Source: Saturnia japonica (Eukaryota > Arthropoda > Insecta > Lepidoptera > Saturniidae). Taken from it: a DNA stretch of 64,000 nucleotides. The stretch lies in NCBI GenBank assembly GCA_033032175.1, contig CM065319.1:14419018-14483017 (forward strand), read 5' to 3'. Of this stretch, positions 56,286-64,000 are shown piece after piece. The position numbers were made by a program, and so were the translations under genes. Below the pieces are notes generated by a model, which worked only from the letters and a program-made list of their open reading frames with translations, made no database searches and was not told where the DNA came from. How positions within the stretch are numbered: position 1 is the stretch's first letter; every line of letters starts with the position of its first letter.

Positions 56286-56621
56286 ATAGTGATTTTAATA
56301 CACATCAAAACACCGTGTTTAGAAAATAATATTAGGTCCTACTAGTTAATGTTATATAGAAATTATTGAAATAAATAAACTAAATATATATTAAAAGGTT
56401 TTCATGTTAGTTCTCTTTCGAAAATAATGACGCAATCTGGAGTAAGGGAACAAAGTTGCTAAATAATGCTAAAAAATATTCGTAAGTTATTTCGTATTGA
56501 TGAAAAACACTTTCAGACAAGAGTATTATTAATAAAACTTAGCATTGTTAGTGCTTCAATATGACTCAAGTAACTTTGTAAATTAAACGTATTTTGTTGG
56601 AAAAATATAAATAAATAAAAC

Positions 56622-56837
56622 TTACTCTTCCATAGTAACGCAAGATCCCAGAAAACACACATAACCCAGTGGACAGTTTTCACTTTTAATAACATCCCTC
56701 TTGTGTCTTGTGTTTGGAATATCTCGCTCACTTGACAAACGACCGGTCGCTCCGATGTCAATAACGTACGCACTAATACCAAAAGTCACTAGCAACAAAA
56801 CGCTCAAGGCGAGCGAGATGTAAGTTTTATAATTCAT
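56622..56837 (-). CDS. Small secreted peptide precursor A (growth-blocking/ENF-like layout)
   Basis: ATG at 56837 opens 71 codons. A hydrophobic signal peptide (MNYKTYISLALSVLLLVTFG) is followed by a short propeptide and the furin-type site RHKR (~residues 44-47). The 24-residue C-terminal peptide starts DVIKSENCPLGY and ends GSCVTMEE; its core is C-x2-G-Y-x6-C with one extra Cys. Insect growth-blocking/ENF cytokines are released from precursor C-termini as ~23-residue, single-disulfide peptides with a similar C-xx-GY start. The match is in layout, not in overall sequence. It is paralogous to 61283-61507. The stop TAA sits inside GAGTAAGT, a strong splice donor. If spliced, the exon ends at 56626 in phase 2; one possible acceptor (cttactccag) would start a 15-codon exon at 56436-56391. 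Confidence 0.6.
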   Translation of the reverse strand: MNYKTYISLALSVLLLVTFGISAYVIDIGATGRLSSERDIPNTRHKRDVIKSENCPLGYVCFLGSCVTMEE

Positions 56838-57509
56838 TTTTAATTCACACGTATCGCAGTTGTATAGCCGCTTGCATACGTTTTACAGTGAACGCGATTG
56901 AAATGATACTGGCGCCTAACGGAGGCGGTGGTGGGCTGTGGCCGCTGTGGGTCGAATCGAGAAGCAATAACGTTTTTTTTCTCGCTCACCAAACTGTATT
57001 ATCAGTTGTCAGTTACCAATCATCAGTGCTGCCATCTCCATATACTTTCCATTACTTCTCCATATACAATTTTATTAACCGCATATTTTTATGGTTATTT
57101 TATTCAATTTTAAGAACATATCAACATGTTTTCGGATTTCTATAACCATAAATCTATAATATATACACGTGCACACTCACATACATGTAATATTGAATGT
57201 TTTTGATAATAATATCTTTTAATATGTCACATAAAACAAAACTTAATGGAGAGGTTAAATATCCATATCGCACGCGATTACAATATAAAAAATCTAACTG
57301 GAAGAATGTAAGGAAGCAGATCAGTACTCAAAGATTACACATAAACTTTGCTTTTTTTATAATATTAAAATCACAGGTCAAAGATAAAAACGTTCATTTA
57401 AGTATGTATAATAGATATATAAAGATCATCAATATTTTTTTGTTTTCATTGATTAAATTTAAAAAACCAATTTTTATAGATTTATCTTCAAATATTACGG
57501 ATTTTTAAA
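56838..57509. other. Upstream region of peptide gene A
   Basis: A GC-rich patch at 56890-56960 lies just upstream of the gene and may be its promoter; no clear TATA box. Low-complexity open frames at 56888-57145 and 57197-57508 are not supported as genes. Confidence 0.35.
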
Positions 57510-57810
57510 CATACTTTCACCGCCTTAGGGATTGAATTGCTAAAAATTCTTCCTTAGGGTTTCAGAGGACTTTTTTCCCACTAACGCTCCGGATGTGGAT
57601 TGACCTCCCTTTTACAGTTTTCTAAGGGGTTGTTCATAGGGGATGTGAAAAGGTTTTTAAAGGATCGGCATGGCATCGCGCATGTGGTGCTTCTGGTGTT
57701 GCAAGCATCCATAGGCTGCGGTGTTTGCTTACCGTAAGGCGGATCGCATGCTTGTTTGCCACCATCGTGGTATAAACATAAGTCAGTCAGTTATTCTTTT
57801 ATATATTTAT
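57510..57810 (+). repeat. Dispersed repeat, two fused pieces
   Basis: 57510-57570 (actttcaccgccttagggat, ctaaaaattcttccttaggg) and 57775-57810 (gtcagtcagttattctttt) match 41685-41835. Between them, 57670-57785 (cgcatgtggtgcttctggtg, ttaccgtaaggcgg, cttgtttgccacc) is the inverse of 31656-31790. Confidence 0.55.
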
Positions 57811-58676
57811 ATAGATCTAATAATCACTTTAGATTCAAGAAAACCATATTACAGTAGTAACTCTACAATGAAACGTATTTTCAATATATTAAATCTGTTT
57901 AGACATTTACCTTTACAGTTACAATATTGTAAGCATTTCGTTTCGACCGATCACGTTATCAAGTTATGACTAACCACTACTGATGTATGACTAATCCGAT
58001 AAATATATCCCATATTAATTATCGGTTTATTAATTTTACTGTAAAACGATTTACTGTATTGTACTACATACTTCTATAGGTACATTAAGGTAGGTAATTT
58101 ATGTATTTATATATGGCACCCATTACAGATTATGAACAACACAAGAATAAATTAAAAAAAAAAATCATATTTTAGCTATCTTGTAATCCAATATTTATTT
58201 GCACATAAAGTACCTACATCAACTGTAATTACTTCACAATAATTTGTTACTTGAGTACAGAATTACATTAGATAGATAATATTAAAACAAGGAAAAGTAT
58301 TTTTAATTGTCAGAATCGATTTAAGTGAATGATGTCAATATTAAGAGTATTATAATATTTGAAATTGATGTATGAGCGACATATACTTGCTACTGGACAG
58401 TTGAAAGATAAATTGTTGTTATAAACGGGATATGAAATAATTTTTTTGCTTCTTCTACTAGAAATATTGATGTTGATGTTTGCTATGCTCATATACTGGT
58501 ATACATGGTTTAGTAAACAGATGTTATGTGTGAAATTACCAATTTTTAACTGTGGATAATATGAAGGTCGCTATTTCTTTCATTCTACTGAAGTTGTAAA
58601 TGCAAATTAATTAATAAAGCTATGACACTTTTTTAATCAGTTGTTTATTTTATTTCCTGCTATTCGATTTATCTTT
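57811..58676. other. Intergenic, nothing recognised
   Basis: AT-rich, chance open frames only. Confidence 0.4.
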
Positions 58677-59215
58677 TATAACGCTGTTTGTGTGACCATG
58701 GAAAAATCTTGTCGAATACGAGTTCCATCGTGGTAAAAAGGTATCATACGTGGCACATAATATCAACGACGTTTAGAGACTAGGTACTAAAAGTAAACGC
58801 ATGGTATGTTTTTGGTTTCATCGCTTCCGTTGTGAAAATTTTGATCTCTACAATGAGCTCCTTGACCGACAGGAGACAAAAGTCAATAACGATGAATTAA
58901 AAGCCAGAGTTGCGGCAGATCCTTCTCAAAACACGTCGAAATTAGCAGCTACTTTTAACGCAAGTTATAAAATTACATTGATTAATTTACGAAAAATTTG
59001 AATCGTAAAAAAATTCGGTAAGTGGGTACCAATTGAACTCACGGAACAAGAACAACAATATCGTGTCTCGACTCGACTTGCTGGATAAGAACACAAACGT
59101 ATTCCTCATTTCTGAGTCGGATTATCTCTTGTGATAGAAAGTGGATCCTGTATGATTAGGGTTGCCATAAATGGCGAGGCTTCCTTCAGGGTGCAAAGAG
59201 AAAAAAAAACGAATA
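58677..59215 (+). pseudogene. Degenerate mori-type mariner transposase remnant
   Basis: From the ATG at ~58699, split frames give VEYEFHRGKK and HNINDV, then FWFHRFRCENFDLYNELLDR, NDELKARVAADPSQNT and KWVPIELTEQ. These align with the N-terminal half of the copy at 62483 (RNINDVYGA..., ELKAIVEADD, KWVPHELNDRQ). Several stops and frameshifts; the catalytic half is unrecognisable. This is an older relative of 62296-63250. Confidence 0.75.
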
Positions 59216-60540
59216 TAATTATAATTATTGAAAAATATTCTCTATCCAGTGACAGACGTACCTTGATCTTATTTTGCTGAAGACTTTATTAATAATTCTT
59301 TCTGCACTTTTACATGTTTATAAAATCTGAGCAATTCATATTTTATTGAGCATTCATCATTCATCGTCAAGATTTTTGTTTAACTTAAAAAGGGAAAGCA
59401 CATCTCTACTTTGCAATTTTTGACCTTCAACTAATTTCCTTAATTTACACTATTAAAAGCAATCGATGCTCAAAATATCCACATAGTGCGGTCAAATACA
59501 GCGCAAGTTTTTGAAATTACGTTACCGCGCAAAAAATCGGGACGTAATAGTTCTTTCTTTAAAACGTCCGTAACACTGGTTGGTCACAGGGGAGGCAGCC
59601 AGACCAAGTCCTAAACGAAAATTGAGTAAAAAAAGCTGCTTGTGAATGTATGGTGTATCTATGCTGCCATTATTTTGAGACTTAACACAATAATTACTGC
59701 AGAGGTCTGTTGTGAAGAATTGTGCAATTACAGTGGATGCTAAACAAGTTCGTGGTAAAAAGACATCAATCACGAGAACGTTCGGTCATGGTACCGCACA
59801 ACGGGCAGAACGAATCAACTGATGTCCAATTTTCATATTATTTTTTGTTTTTTTTTTTAGCTTTTTACAGGAGAAAAACTTAAAAATAAATGTGGCGATA
59901 AAATGTGTATAAGAGGAATTAGATGTTGCCAAATATTAATAATAATATTTACTTTGCTTACCAAACGGGAATAATCATTATTGTTGCAATGCTTATAATA
60001 ATTATATCTTTCTGCTGATTCGTATGTTTAAAGCCCTGAATTATTAAGTTTTTATAGAATAAGATAATAATATTATCTATTGGTAATAAACGATTTGATA
60101 ATGAATTCAGAATGTTACTGTTATGTTTAAAATTACTAAAGATATTAAATAAATGATAGTAGCCAGTTAATTTCCTTTTAAGTACCTATGTCATTAAAAT
60201 CTAATAACTGAAAATATAGCTGTGATGTATTTTTTATCTGTTGTACGTGAGAATCAGAACACGAGTTTATCAAAATATTTTATTTATATTGTCACAGATA
60301 ATAATTATTGGCGCTAAGACATACGGAAATTTTCCCATAAATTTATTAACTCGTAGCTTAAAATTAACGTAAAACGATTAATTGCCTTTTTGTTATATAC
60401 CAAGTTTTTATTTTGACGCTTAATTAAATAAAGGATTTTAACTTAAATTCCATCACGAAATTACGATCATTATTTAGTATTTCCATAAATCAATATCTTG
60501 ATATAAATCCATTTATCTCATGCATTATAAAATTTAACAA
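59216..60540. other. Intergenic; one possible transposase scrap
   Basis: 59565-59815 has broken plus-strand frames (GEAARPSPKRKLSKK...) faintly like a mariner middle section, too weak to call. The rest is AT-rich. Confidence 0.3.
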
Positions 60541-60890
60541 CAAACTGGCTGTGTCCCGCGGTTTCACTCGCGTATAATTTAAGATAAATAACTGTCTGAT
60601 AATTTAGGATAATTAAATATAGACAATATTTATATGATAGTAACTATTTTATTTGTGGTATTAAAATATATTGGTTTTCACTGCACCCTTTTCTACCGAG
60701 CCGAGTTTTGAATTAATTTAATTTTATATTATCTCCTAAACTATGAGTCCAAATATCATGCTATAAAGGGCAAAGGGTGTTCTTGAAATTATCTTAATTA
60801 TGAAGGAACTTTCGTTCGTAAGGATTAATATGCAATAATAATGCTCGTAAATCTCTTTTAAATTTTTGGCACAAAATGCCTGAGTAGTAA
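60541..60890 (+). repeat. Dispersed repeat with T-type head and family C start
   Basis: Head aactggctgtgtcccgcggt, ttcactcgcgtataat at 60541-60580. Then 60735-60890 (tatctcctaaactatgagtcc, cgttcgtaaggattaatatg, ggcacaaaatgcctgag) is the first third of family C, with an uninterrupted junction useful for comparison with 33093. Confidence 0.6.
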
Positions 60891-60991
60891 GCCAAAAAAG
60901 TAGTTATTTCTTAGAAATTTATTGACTTTTAATTATTTCAATACATTGTGATTTATTGCAAAAACATGAACATTTTTTTACTAATTCCAGC

Positions 60992-61172
60992 AATGATGGC
61001 TCAGTGTTAGCGAGTAGTACGGAAACCACTTCGATCAACGAGAGTTCGGATCCCTGAAATGAGCCTGGGCGCCCGGTGAAGAAAAACATCGTGATGAAAC
61101 CATAGCATGGTGGTAGGGCTTTTTATAATGCCCACTTAGCCAGCTCTCACCCTCAAGGAGAAACACTAAATC
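60992..61172 (+). repeat. tRNA-derived SINE, family 2
   Basis: gatggctcagtgttagcgag (A-box region), gagttcggatccctgaaatg (B-box region), aaacatcgtgatgaaaccat and ccctcaaggagaaacact. It lies directly downstream of peptide gene B on the opposite strand. Confidence 0.7.
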
Positions 61173-61282
61173 GTACATAAATTCCAACGTTGTAGCTTTT
61201 AAAATTTATAAACTACGTTGCATTTGTATAGAAAATATTTACCTATATTATTTTAATTTTAATATAATATATTTTTAAGTAC

Positions 61283-61507
61283 TTACTCTTGACACGTTCT
61301 ACATTTATTCAAGAACCAAATATACCCGATAGCACAAGTATTGCCAGTAATTATGTCCCGCCTAAGCCTTTTGAGCAGGACGCTGTTTTCACTAAGCAAA
61401 GTGTCACTAACGTCGGAACATTTTTTCTCTTCGTCAGTGTGCCGTGAGTCACACGGTACAAATGCCAGTAAACACAGGATAATAATAAAACTTGTTTTGA
61501 AATACAT
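61283..61507 (-). CDS. Small secreted peptide precursor B, paralogue of A
   Basis: ATG at 61507 opens 74 codons. Signal peptide MYFKTSFIIILCLLAFVP is followed by an acidic/basic propeptide with one Cys and a cleavage site RLRR (~residues 47-50). The 24-residue C-terminal peptide starts DIITGNTCAIGY and ends NKCRTCQE. It aligns without gaps with peptide A (10 of 24 identical: D, I, C, G, Y, F, L, C, T, E), while signal and propeptide are diverged, so the mature part is the conserved part. Two further Cys outside the core differ from A. The stop is again within GAGTAAGT; if spliced, the exon ends at 61287, phase 2, as in A. Function is not proven; a cytokine-like or defence peptide is likely. 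Confidence 0.62.
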   Translation of the reverse strand: MYFKTSFIIILCLLAFVPCDSRHTDEEKKCSDVSDTLLSENSVLLKRLRRDIITGNTCAIGYIWFLNKCRTCQE

Positions 61508-61515
61508 TTTATAAT

Positions 61516-61551
61516 CGTGTCCTCTCTCCGAGGTTGTTAGCGGACGACTGA
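61516..61551 (-). promoter_or_regulatory. Candidate Inr + DPE core promoter of peptide gene B
   Basis: On the minus strand TCAGT (61551-61547) gives a start at about 61549, 42 bases before the ATG. At +28 to +33 lies GGACAC (61522-61517), five of six matches to the arthropod downstream promoter element at the exact standard spacing. No TATA box upstream, as usual for Inr/DPE promoters. Confidence 0.4.
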
Positions 61552-61718
61552 CGATAGTGACGATTTACTTCGTTTGTTTGAATAAATTGATTCCGTTCGA
61601 ACCTTTCTTTAAATATTATTTTTCCTTGTAGTGGTAACTAATACGTTTACGTATGGTTATATCCACCAGCGATCATATACGATTCACACACACACAAACA
61701 TAAAGGTACGGCAATAAG

Positions 61719-62093
61719 TCGACCCTTCGAGTCTCAAATGTAGTAAAAGCCAATACACTTTAGGAAAAACGCAATAAACCGAATAATAAGTGGAAATAAA
61801 ACTGTTTATAACTTTTTGCCTTTAAGAGCTATTTTCATACAAAAAAATGTATAAGCAATGTTCAAAAAAGACTTCATTTACGACAATTGACCAACGACTA
61901 TAATGTCAAGTACGACAACAAATAAAAGAAGAACTGAATTTGGTTGCTAAATAATCTGAGTTGTAAAAGACACTTTTATTGAGTTAACAAAATTATAAAT
62001 AGATCGATAGACCTCGTGAAAGTAAGTAAGACACCGTTTAAAGTCGATTTTGGACAAAATGGCTTTTACTACATTTGAGACACGAAGGGTCGA
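61719..62093. repeat. MITE, 375 bp, 34-bp terminal inverted repeats
   Basis: Left end 61719-61752 (tcgacccttcgagtctcaaa...) and right end 62060-62093 are inverted copies with a single mismatch. The interior has no coding capacity. Flanking target duplication is not clear. The high identity of the ends points to recent activity. Confidence 0.85.
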
Positions 62094-62295
62094 AATGTGT
62101 CTACCTCAAAGTAGCGTAGCGCTGCCCTGAAAACTATTAACTTGTAATGATAAGCATTGTTTAATACTGCAATTTAGTTTGAGGACAGTTATAGCTGATA
62201 TAAGTAGCAATAGGCCGAAATGATTACTTAAGATTAAGTGGACGTATGGCTATTTGCTACTTTATCCAAATCGATATATTATTATCGATATAATA

Positions 62296-63250
62296 GGTCT
62301 TTACCTATGAAATTGCCGTTCTGCAGTACTAGCCATTTCAAATCAAAATAATTTTTGTTTGGCTAAGAATTCTAATTTCAAATTAATTTTATTTTAAAAA
62401 CATGGAATTCTTTTTCCAAAAGTAGTCATTTGTTTATTGATTAGTGTTACATTTTCATCGCATTTCAATCTTTTTTGTCATCATGGATACGTTAAAAATT
62501 CGAATAATTATGGAATATGAGTACCGTCGTGGCAGCAACGCTTTACAAGCGGCACGCAACATCAACGACGTTTACGGAGCTAACACTACAAACCAACTCA
62601 CCACCTGTTATTGGTTTGCTCGCTTCCGTTCTGGGAATTTCGACCAGAAAAATGAACCTTGCGGTCTTCCAAAGACTTTGGTCGACAATGACTAATTAAA
62701 GGCGATTGTGGAAGCTGATGATAAACAATGTACGGCTGAATTAGCAGCAGCTTTCGACGTTAGCGTCAAAACAATATTGGTCCATTTGCGTCAAATTGGC
62801 AAGGTAAAAAAGCTTGACAAATGGGTGCCCCATGAACTCAATGATCGCCAGCGCGAAGTACGCGTCGAGACGTGCCTTGCACTGCTCAACACACACAAAT
62901 GAAGGAATTTTGAACCGCATTGTTACCTGCGATGAAAAATGGATTCTGTTTGATAACCGCAAGCGCTCAGCAAGTTGGTTGGATCCTGGTTCAGCACCTT
63001 AACAATGCCCTAAACAAAAACTTACCCCTACGAAAGTGATGGTCACTGTTTGGTGGTCTAGCGCCGGTGTGATTCATCACAGCTTCTTACCAAACGGGGT
63101 GATAAGAAGGGCATCAATAAACTGCCACTGCGCCGGCAAAGATGCATTGATTGCATGGGTGATTACTTCGTTAATACAAATAAAAAATACATGAAAAAAA
63201 AAATTGTTTAAATTTTTTCATACAAAACGGCAATTTCATAGGTAAAGACC
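62296..63250 (+). mobile_element. Mori-type mariner, internally deleted, with perfect 25-bp ends
   Basis: Terminal inverted repeats 62296-62320 (ggtctttacctatgaaattg...) and 63226-63250 are identical over 25 bp and flanked on both sides by TA (62294-62295, 63251-63252), the mariner target duplication. The transposase starts at 62483 (MDTLKIRIIMEYEYRRG). It shows RNINDVYGA, WVPHELNDRQ, the TCDEKWILFDNRKRSASWLD catalytic block and VMVTVWWSSAGVIHHSFLPNG. It then jumps to CIDCMGDYF, having lost roughly 80 residues including later catalytic residues. Confidence 0.92.
62483..63180 (+). pseudogene. Broken mariner transposase reading frame
   Basis: Interrupted by TAA at 62693-62695 (Glu codon to stop), a one-base loss before 62900 shifting the frame, TAA at 62999-63001, and the internal deletion. 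The first catalytic aspartate (CDEKW) remains. Same family as 58677-59215, but much better preserved. Confidence 0.85.
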
Positions 63251-63264
63251 TAATATAATATTTC

Positions 63265-63425
63265 CAATAGTCGTGGTGGTCGAACCGCCTAGTTCAGCGG
63301 AATATCGATTAGATGTACACAGATTCGAGCCCTGCCAATTATCAACAAGTTTTTCGGTATTCGCGTACGTTTAGTAGTTTGAATTCGTAACAGTAATATC
63401 TGAAGGTGAAGAAAAATATCGATTT
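63265..63425 (+). repeat. tRNA-derived SINE, family 3, plus orientation
   Basis: gtggtggtcgaaccgcctag, agattcgagccctgcc and atctgaaggtgaagaaaaat match, in reverse, the head and body of 44685-45003. Confidence 0.55.
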
Positions 63426-63589
63426 GGGAAAAATATAGAACTGTGAATTTCTCTCAGTGTGAATCGAAAATTAAAGGCACTGTCAATAATCACTCCCAAG
63501 TCTCATATTCTCAAGGAATCAATTAATGGGACCTTTTCAAATTGGTAGATAACTCGGGCAGTAATTTTTTATAAAATAAAATCGTACTA

Positions 63590-63835
63590 AGTATTGTGAT
63601 AAGAGAACTTTGTGGTGTGATAGAAGATATAGTTAATCACATGCATTGAGAAAGGGATGCTTAGATGGTTTGGGCATGTTGAAAAGATGAATGAAAGAAG
63701 AGTCACTAAACAAATTTATAATGCAAGTATGAAAGGAAACGTTGGAAGAGGAAGGCCTAGACGAACGTTCCTTGATCAAATCGGGGACGTTCTGAAGAAA
63801 AGTGTTATATTGGATGGTCTAAGTAATCAACTTCA
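63590..63835 (+). pseudogene. LINE reverse transcriptase C-terminal fragment
   Basis: MLRWFGHVEKMNERRVTKQI, then GNVGRGRPRRTFLDQIGDVL. The LRWFGHVxRM ... GRPRxTWxDQI signature marks the C-terminus of a widespread insect LINE type. The preceding bases encode VRELCGV followed by a stop. It is a truncated fragment that loses similarity after about 63830. Confidence 0.75.
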
Positions 63836-64000
63836 ATATATATTTATCTTAATACCTCGTGTGTATGTACTTTTATTTATTGTACGATTCTTTTTAATTT
63901 ATTTTCATTATTTGTTAAATTTCCATCCAGGACATTTAGGTTATTGTATTTTATAATACGTCTGTTCAAGTATCCATTATAATACGATCCTTTTAGGTGG

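Noticed and set aside
57197..57508. 103-codon Lys/Ile-rich frame
   Set aside because: The composition is what AT-rich random DNA gives. No ATG at the proposed start, no domain.
59522..59773. Minus-strand 83-codon frame
   Set aside because: No ATG-supported gene structure. The faint similarity lies on the plus strand to a mariner middle region and is too weak to call.

Overview
This is eukaryotic DNA, most likely from a moth or butterfly. The evidence is an AT-rich composition, genes split by GT-AG introns, no bacterial gene layout, and dense copies of interspersed repeats that I recognise as common in Lepidoptera. The species cannot be read from the sequence alone.

1-28.7 kb (+ strand): one complete gene for a secreted, probably GPI-anchored alkaline phosphatase of the insect membrane-bound type. 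I rebuilt eight coding exons with consistent splice phases, giving 563 codons from the ATG at 2010 to the TAA at 28723-28725. All the expected metal ligands and the catalytic serine are present. The first two introns (7.3 and 12.9 kb) are loaded with transposon debris: LINE tails, tRNA-derived SINEs, a mariner, a foldback element, a candidate MITE and tandem repeats. One LINE remnant runs up to exon 2 and supplies a possible second splice acceptor.

28.7-56 kb: mostly non-coding DNA. It holds SINEs and LINE 3' ends in both orientations, three copies of a ~450-bp dispersed element, a 23-bp minisatellite, a ~150-197-bp tandem repeat, and a dead jockey-like LINE on the minus strand (50.2-52.5 kb). 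Two weak hints of unrecognised genes are a TATA/Inr/short signal-like exon near 34.2 kb and minus-strand exon-like sequence at 36.6-37.2 kb.

56-64 kb: two related small secreted peptide genes on the minus strand (56622-56837 and 61283-61507). Each encodes a signal peptide, a propeptide, a basic cleavage site and a 24-residue C-terminal peptide with a C-x2-G-Y-x6-C core. This resembles lepidopteran growth-blocking/ENF cytokines in layout but is not identical to them. In both genes the apparent stop codon is embedded in a perfect GTAAGT splice donor, so the true C-termini may lie in a further exon. Around them are a 375-bp MITE with 34-bp inverted ends, two broken mori-type mariners (one with perfect 25-bp ends and a TA duplication), and the tail of an RTE-like reverse transcriptase.

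The paralogous peptide pair is the best candidate for undescribed biology here. The rest is one ordinary enzyme gene in a repeat-rich setting.
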